Source of the DNA: Coffea arabica
Taxonomy: Eukaryota; Streptophyta; Magnoliopsida; Gentianales; Rubiaceae
Reading direction: 5' to 3'
Assembly: GCF_036785885.1 (NCBI RefSeq)
Contig: NC_092320.1
Location: forward strand, 21,515,557-21,579,556
DNA length: 64,000 bases
Shown here: piece by piece, positions 57,553 through 64,000 of the stretch
Layout of the letters: every line of letters begins with the position of its first letter
Position numbering within the stretch: position 1 is the first letter of the stretch
Notes under the pieces: generated by a model
Seen by the model: the letters and a program-made list of their open reading frames with translations, nothing else
The model's database searches: none
Told to the model about the DNA's origin: nothing
Made by a program: the position numbers and the translations under genes

Positions 57553-58921
57553 CCACAATTGCTCTTTTTATTTTTTTATCTTTCCTTTTTTAAACAGTCC
57601 TGACAAATTTGGGCAATAATTGCTAAGATCTACGATTAGTGAAAAAGAATTAAATTTCAGGATAATTAGGGATGTTTCTCAAACTAGTATCACTTACCGC
57701 CCCTAAATCTCCCCAAAAAAAAAATCATTAACATTCTCAACTTTTAACTTTTTGTAATTTTGTCAATTCATTTCAAAATATAAGTAAGCTTTAAAGAGTC
57801 ATCTTGGAAAAGAGAAGATAAATTTCATTTCAAAATTGACCTTTTCTTTTGGCCTGTTAATGAGCATGGCGAACCCATTTTAATCCCTAACTTGTAAGAA
57901 CTTGGCAAATGTGGTTCTTTAATGGAAAGCACAATTTGAGATGGCAAATACGGGCTTATGCCCATGCAGTCCCCCATATATAGGTCGTAGAACCAATATG
58001 CATAGGACTAAAATGGAGTATGTACATTTTGAAACCTCCAAATACCCGATGAATTTCATTTTACTTTTTTTTAATAAACATTTCTCACTTTACTTATAAA
58101 AAAGTCTATACTTCTCTTTATTCCTCATGCAATAATTTTTCAAAATAAATATTTTTTGTCAAATTCCATTTCAGTCTTATCCTTGAATTATTGGACCCAA
58201 AAATTAATAAATATTTTAATTTGATCAACCAATATAAGGAAAATCCAAATGGTGCGTCTAATCACTAATTCAGAAAAAAAAAAATTACCCTTCTTTTTAG
58301 TATAAAACCAACTAGACTTATTTCTTTTTTTTTTTAATTTTAGTCTTAATGCATTCTACTTGTAGTACAATAGGGACAAGCTATTATCTTCAAAAAAATT
58401 ATCCACATTAGTGTTTGGATATCTCTTTATTTCAAATAATATTTCGCTTGCATCGTAAACATATTTTTCAACCCACCTTTTTACATTTCCAACCACCTTT
58501 TTATCTTACATACATTACATCATAAAAAATTTTACAATAATTTTTCTAAATAATACTCTATCCAAACATTAATGAAAGGCAAAAGAAATTCATCACACTA
58601 AAAGCTGAAGCGTCATAGAGAGTCAACGTACGATGTTCACTTTTACGATGAAATGCATGTGAGATCATAACATGACAGGGTGGCATCTGTAATGTTAATG
58701 ACGAGGAACGAAGGCGGGAAAACCCACTGTTACAACACGAAATCAAAGGACAGGATTCGTGATGAAATGCTTATTGTGGATTAGGGACTTCTACAGTCAA
58801 CCGCCCTAATTATATTATGCAATCTAGGTTCCAAAACGATAAATTAGAAAGTAGCACAACAATATGCGAAGAAAATAGAACAAATATTGGTACTCCTCAA
58901 AAATTGTATCCAAAAAATTAA
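57553..58921. other. Gene-free AT-rich spacer
   Basis: Only homopolymer runs and low-complexity sequence. The short minus-strand frame at 58558-58746 has no family resemblance. Confidence 0.6.
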
Positions 58922-59671
58922 GGGATAATATCAGAAACCTCCCCTGATGTTTCTCTTAATATCACTTGACACCCCTGAGATTTTAAAAATATCACTTACC
59001 TCCCTTACTTTTGTTATTTGTATAACAAAATTTTTAAAATCCCTAAGCTACCCTTTCACTTGCTAAATAAAAATATTCTTAAACCACTTTGTTCACTTCA
59101 AGAAAACTATCATCTCAAAAATAATTTCTTATAGTATTAGTATTACCACATCATAATGCTATAACTCATAAAAATATAAATTTGAAAAATAAAAAAGATA
59201 TTTGAAAACAAATACACTTGCATCAATTTAACTTTATATACTCAAAATCGATTTACTATGAATTTGTATTTTTTTCAACATCTTATCAACCCTTGCTCAA
59301 ATCATTAAACTATACCAATCATTATAAAAAAATTAACTCAAAATAAGCAAATAAATAATACCCTACTTTATCATAATTACAAAAAGTAAAAGATAAATAA
59401 AATTCAACTTATTATAATTTACAAACAAAGTATTGTATAGTCATCCAAAAAATGAGTAAGAGAGAATGAGGGAGAAATGGGAAAAATAAGAAAGTGACAT
59501 TCGTTTCTTTTTTTAAGCTCTATTTATTTGATATGTTGTGAATTATGTGTCAAGTAAAGATTAATATATTCTTTTTACAATTATTAGGGGGTGGTAAGTG
59601 ATATTTCTACAACCTCAGGAGTGCCAAGCGATATTAAGAAAAATCTTAAGGGACGTTTCATATATTATCCC
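58922..59671. mobile_element. Mutator-like MITE A (750 bp)
   Basis: Ends GGGATAATATCAGAAACCTC and inverted TATATTATCCC; 9-bp target duplication AAAAATTAA (58913-58921, 59672-59680). Internal text repeats TATCACTTACCTCCC-like words near both ends. It shares termini with MITE B. Confidence 0.8.
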
Positions 59672-59688
59672 AAAAATTAATCTTTTCC

Positions 59689-61105
59689 TAGAATGGCAAC
59701 GAGGGGGCAGGGGACCCTCCCTGCTCCCCCTCAAACCCGATTGCCTAAACATCCCCCGCCTCTCATTGCCCGCTTCCCTGCCCCACCCTGCTATATTCGT
59801 GGGGAGGGGGGGAGGGGAATGTTTATAATGAATAAAAAATATATAATTAGTATAAAAATGTAATTAGTTATTTCGTATAAATGTATAATTAGTAAATGTA
59901 TATAATTAATAAAAAAGTGTATGATAGAATAAATGTACAATTAGTAAAATATGTAATTATTAATTTAGTATAAATATATTAGTATAACTAATCAATAATT
60001 TATATTAATATAAATACATAATTAGTAGTATAACTAATAATATTATTTGTATCCTATCATTTCTGAAATAATAATAGCATTATTATTTATATTACATATA
60101 CATAATTTAATATTTATAAATTGGGATAACTTTAGATATCTCTCCTGAGATTTCTCATAATATCACTCAACTTTTCTAAAATTTTTAAAATCTCACTTAC
60201 CTCCCTTATCAAATTGATAAGACTAAATATTCTTATCAAAGATTACAAATTGACAACATTACCCTTGCTCTCAATAGCTATTTAACCAAAAAGCCAAAAC
60301 AAAATAAAAATTTTAAACCACAAAATGTATTAGCAAAAACAAATTGTTATTTAATCATGGTCTATATTTCTCTATATCAAGGTTATGGTGAGACAACAAA
60401 AGATGTGGATAAATTAAATCTAGTGAAAGTCAACCTCTTTGGGACAGTTTTGATGAGTAATTAATGCCATGAAAATTTTTGTGGACATATATGAGGAAGT
60501 CAAAAAAAAATTTTTGGAAAATATGTTTTAATACATGATGTACTTTAAGTTGTACTGAAAACTAAAATAATCTCTTCATATGTGTGGTTTGTAATATAAA
60601 TCTTACTTATAGAAAAAAAATTTATAAATGAGTCAAAATTTAACAAATAATCAAAAAATAATCCAATGACCAAATATATATTTAGGAATATCCTTTTTTT
60701 TTTAAGCATCATGCTTTATGGTAGATAATAGTTGTTGTATATCTATAAAATTACTCGTTATTGCATTTATAACTGCTCATATTTTCATATTTTTACTTTT
60801 TAACCTTATTTATTTTTTATTGTTGTTGTAAGCTTCATAAGTAGGATAACATAAGGTTAGTATTGGAAGAAAAGCTTTATCTTTCTTGCATTTCCTGAAG
60901 GGGACTAAAATATTATAAGAAATGTCAATTCAAGGGCGATAGATGAGATTTTAAAAACCAAAAGGGTGCTGAGTGATATTATGCAAAATATTAGGAGAGG
61001 TTTCTGAAATTATCCCTTATAAATTTTAGTGGCGGGTGAAAGTTACCCCGCCCCACCCTACGCCATGAACCGCACGTAGGTACCTGTCCTAATTGCCATC
61101 CCTAA
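59689..61105. mobile_element. hAT-like MITE with GC-rich ends, split by MITE B
   Basis: Left end TAGAATGGCAACGAGGGGG and right end, inverted, TAGGGATGGCAATTAGGAC; both ends run into GC-rich stretches, and the interior is AT-rich. It matches the complete element at 61938-62597 in design. No clean target duplication could be found. MITE B (60123-61016) sits inside it. Confidence 0.65.
60123..61016. mobile_element. Mutator-like MITE B (894 bp)
   Basis: Ends GGGATAACTTTAGATATCTC and inverted GAAATTATCCC; perfect 9-bp target duplication TTATAAATT (60114-60122, 61017-61025). Related to MITE A. No coding sequence. Confidence 0.85.
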
Positions 61106-61937
61106 TTTCATCCACTTAATCTCAAATCAAACTCATCCATACCATTAATTGCACCCACCAAATTCGTGATTTTAGGAGCCTCAATCCTGTTTATTCCGAA
61201 CAAAAATTAGTTGCAATAAGGTGACAGTTCCACAGCAGGCAAACAAAAGCAACCCCTACTAGCCAGAACACATATTCTAATCTAGGGTGCCATATGCAAT
61301 ATTCATTCCATCCTAATGAGATCGAATTTTTTTGTGTTTGTTCAGTCTAGTTATCTGCGGTGTTCTGGTTAAGAAATGGTACTCAATTTTTATTGGAGAT
61401 TAAATATTTAAGGTTAATTAAAATTTTTGTTCTAATTTATGTTTAGTTGCACTTTGCCTCCTTTAACTAAAAGAATGGATGTTTACTCCCTTTGAAAGGC
61501 TCTCTCACCATAAATAAAAATAAAGTAATGATGCCAACTTGTTTTAGGCAAATATGCCATTCATTGAGTTTTTATAAAAATATAATATTTTCTTATTTAT
61601 GTATAATTAGTTTAGATGATCTTTTTATTGGTAATCCCTGTGCAAGGGGAAGAAATGCCACCCTAGATATTTTATTGATTAATTTTTAATTTTTGATGGA
61701 GGCAGGTATGCCCAATCTCCTATAAGTGGAAAGCAAGTAAAAAAGAAGTACTACCTTTACATATTTGAAATGAAATTAATCAAAAAACCTAAGCTAAGAT
61801 GTTACAATAGAGCATCTAAAAGATGGAACCCGAGTCTACCGTTTACATGATCTCTTTAGAGTTATTTGCCTAAATAACTCCCTTCACAAAAAATATTCCT
61901 AAAATGATTCAATTTCATACCTTATTCCCGTAACAAC
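61106..61937. other. Gene-free spacer
   Basis: AT-rich; a 65-codon plus-strand frame at 61492-61689 has no recognisable similarity. Confidence 0.6.
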
Positions 61938-62597
61938 TAAGGATGACAACATGATAGGGCCCTCTTCCCCGCTTCCCCCGCGGAGGCACCCGCGGGGTTA
62001 ATAAAAATTTATTATAGTTAAATTTTAATAAATAATTAAGTACTAAAATATCAACACATCGCCAAGTTATTATTCATTGTAATTTTACAATTGAAACTCA
62101 TAAAAACGATCAAACAAAAGTTATTTGAATACAATCCAACATGATGAAATAAATACAACTAAAGTAGTTAAGTTTTCATTTTTGGTACAAATACAATCAC
62201 TAATTCATTATTGTGTTTGTGCTTTTTTTTGAGAAAAAAGTGTTATTGTATTAAGTGTAATTTGGAATTTAGTATAAATGTATTATTAAATTTAGTATAA
62301 CTAATTAATAAATTGAATTAGTAGACATATATAATTATTAGTATATGATAATATCAATTATATTGCATATATTAATATACATTATATAATACATATAACT
62401 AATAATATCATTATCATAAGTTTATAACTAATTAAATTAAATAATATATATAATTATATACATATATATATTTTGTGGGTAGCGGGGCAGGGGTATACTT
62501 CCCCGCCCCGCCCCCCGGGCGAAACGGGGGGAAAAATTCCCCCGCCCCCGCCACAAGAGCCCCTCGCGGGGCAGGTGCCTGCGCATTGCCATTCTTA
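61938..62597. mobile_element. hAT-like MITE with GC-rich ends
   Basis: 660 bp; ends TAAGGATGACAA and inverted TTGCCATTCTTA; perfect 8-bp target duplication GTAACAAC (61930-61937, 62598-62605). Both ends are GC-rich (CCCCGCGGAGGC-like words at the left, CCCCGCCCC words at the right) around an AT-rich core. Target size fits hAT. Confidence 0.88.
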
Positions 62598-63701
62598 GTA
62601 ACAACCTTTTCTGTTATCCATCCGATCAAATTCAAATGGAAATGAGAAAAAGGGTAAAACCTTTCATTAGCCATTAATATAGCCCAAAAATCTCCTACAT
62701 GACTATAATACTCTATTCTGAATCTATCTTTTCCTTTTTGACTATAATATTCTCTCTGCCTTTACTTGTCACTGTACTGTCCAAAAAAGTCTTGAATACT
62801 TAACATAAATCTAACAATATTTCCAAACATGAGAGCAAGAGTTTTAAATAATTAACATAAACCTGACGATATTTCCAAAGATGAGAGCAAAATCTAAAAT
62901 TTGACTGTTCATCTCCATTCCAGTTGCAGTAATTTTCTCTTTGTAATGCTTTCCTTCTTATTAAAAAAACAAAAATAAAGAAAAACTCACCACAAATCCA
63001 GTGAAATTGGAATTATAACAACACGAAAGCAAAGTCTAAAATTTTGATTGTTCATCTCCATTCCGGTTGCTTTAATTTTCTCTTTTTGATGCTCTCTTTC
63101 CTATTAAAATAAAAAAGAAAAAGCTCACTACAAATCTAGCAAAATTGAAATTATTAGTATGTTTGTACGAAACTCTCCATCACTTGTTCATTCAATTAAT
63201 TCTTTCCAAAGCTTTAGTTTTGATTTTGTCATTCCGCATTGAATGGGAACTCTTTGTGCATGTGGCTATATGGGGGGAATAACATGTAGGGCTATGGAAA
63301 GAAGTCTTCATCACTCTGTTCATTCAATTAATTCTTTCCGAAGTTTTGATTTTGTCATACTGCATTGAATGGGAACTCTCTGTGCATATGGCTATATGGG
63401 GGGAATAGCCCGTAGGGCTGATGAAAGGAGTCTTATGCTTTTATTTTGGATGGATACTCATGAATCTGAAACCTCCTATAATAAGAATGGCGGTAATGAG
63501 AATTTGATTGAGTTTGAAGAATTTGATTTAAAAAGCATGGAGGAGGTTGGTCCCTATTAAGGGATATGTCAGAAGATGAGATTAGTAATAAAATTTGGAG
63601 TTGAATCATTGTATGAATATTTTTTGAAAAAATGGTTATTTTGGCAAAAAACTCATTTTTTAATTTATTCTAATATCTGACAAAAAAGATTACTTTTTAA
63701 A
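62598..63701. other. Spacer with short tandem duplications
   Basis: No gene seen. A GTTCATCTCCATTCC-containing segment occurs at about 62.88-62.96 and 63.02-63.11 kb, followed by a direct repeat at 63.18-63.43 kb. The frame at 63369-63560 runs through the second copy and I would not call it a gene. Confidence 0.6.
63178..63435 (+). repeat. Tandem repeat, two copies, about 131 bp
   Basis: Copies begin CATCACTTG (63178) and CATCACTCTG (63309); each contains GCATTGAATGGGAACTCT and GGCTATATGGGGGGAATA. They are similar but not identical. Confidence 0.8.
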
Positions 63702-64000
63702 GGGAAAATGGCCATTTTCGTCCCTAAACTTTTTTTTCTGTCGATTTAGTCCCTAACTTTTATTTCTAGCCAATTTAATACATGAACTTAATTTTCGAGT
63801 CCAATTAAAGCCTTCTACGGCTGCGCCGCCATCTAAAAGCAATTTGGCCCCTAATTTAACATCAAACAAGGGCATTTTGGGAACTTTAAATTATCTTCTC
63901 TCCACTACCAACCTCCGCCACCAACCACCCACCTCCTCCTCCTCCTCTTATCCTTCTCTTTCCATCCACCTTTGAATTTGGATAGGAGGGTGACAATATG
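63702..64000 (+). mobile_element. Mutator-like element end, cut by the window
   Basis: Starts GGGAAAATGGCCATTTTCG and continues with the same subterminal order as the element at 55327 (CCTAAACTTTT, a TCCAATTAA-like word, the GCCGCCATCTAAAAGCAATT block and a CT-rich stretch). Orientation is that of the left end. The rest lies outside the window, so the other end and target duplication cannot be checked. Confidence 0.7.

Noticed and set aside
59598..59828. 76-codon plus frame with a Gly-rich end
   Set aside because: It spans the border of two MITEs and has no family match.
62432..62674. Gly/Pro-rich 80-codon minus frame
   Set aside because: It is a reading of the GC-rich end of a MITE.
1..64000. 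CRISPR arrays, bacterial operons, tRNA or rRNA genes
   Set aside because: The window is plant nuclear DNA; the repeats seen are LTRs, MITEs and tandem duplications, and I found no cloverleaf or rRNA sequence by eye.

Overview
The window is nuclear DNA of a flowering plant, most likely a eudicot. The evidence is AT-rich spacers, spliced genes of plant-specific families (DUF247, F-box/DUF295, P-class PPR) and a dense, nested load of plant transposons. I cannot name the species. There are no tRNA or rRNA genes and no CRISPR array that I can see.

Layout. 0-1.2 kb: the 5' internal part of an LTR retroelement on the minus strand, cut by the window edge. 3-3.6 kb: a local duplication carrying a LINE 3' end. 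4.2-5.9 kb (-): an intact intronless DUF247 gene. 9.1-10.1 kb (+): a two-exon enoyl-CoA isomerase/hydratase gene. 10.7-24.7 kb: a nested stack. A hAT-like element is split by a 12.9-kb Tat-type Ty3/gypsy retrotransposon, whose antisense ORF is itself split by a Pack-MULE-like element and by an AT-rich inverted-repeat element. Each insertion keeps its target-site duplication. 25.9-28.5 kb: a small non-autonomous LTR element. 30.1-33.9 kb (-): a young gag-only copia-like LTR element (TR-GAG type) with an intact 515-residue gag frame. 35.6-40.7 kb (-): a dead PPR gene. 43.2-44.3 kb (-): an F-box gene. 46.9-47.2 kb (-): a possible small secreted protein. 48.6-55.1 kb (-): the intact three-exon PPR paralogue. 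55.3-64 kb: gene-free, with MULE-like and hAT-like elements, several nested.

Four genes look functional: DUF247, the ECI/ECH-like gene, F-box/DUF295 and PPR copy 2. They are unrelated and do not form a pathway. The PPR pair is a DNA-level duplication, since both copies keep the same exon phases and related introns; copy 1 has since decayed. LTR comparisons by eye order the retroelement insertions: Tat oldest (about 8% LTR mismatches, nearly all transitions), then the small gypsy-like element (about 3%), then TR-GAG (about 1.5%).

The most interesting points are the TR-GAG element, whose LTRs carry six copies of a GACGTC palindrome just upstream of a TATA box; the Pack-MULE carrying a trypsin-like exon with its splice donor; and the antisense ORF of the Tat element. 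All counts and boundaries were read by eye.
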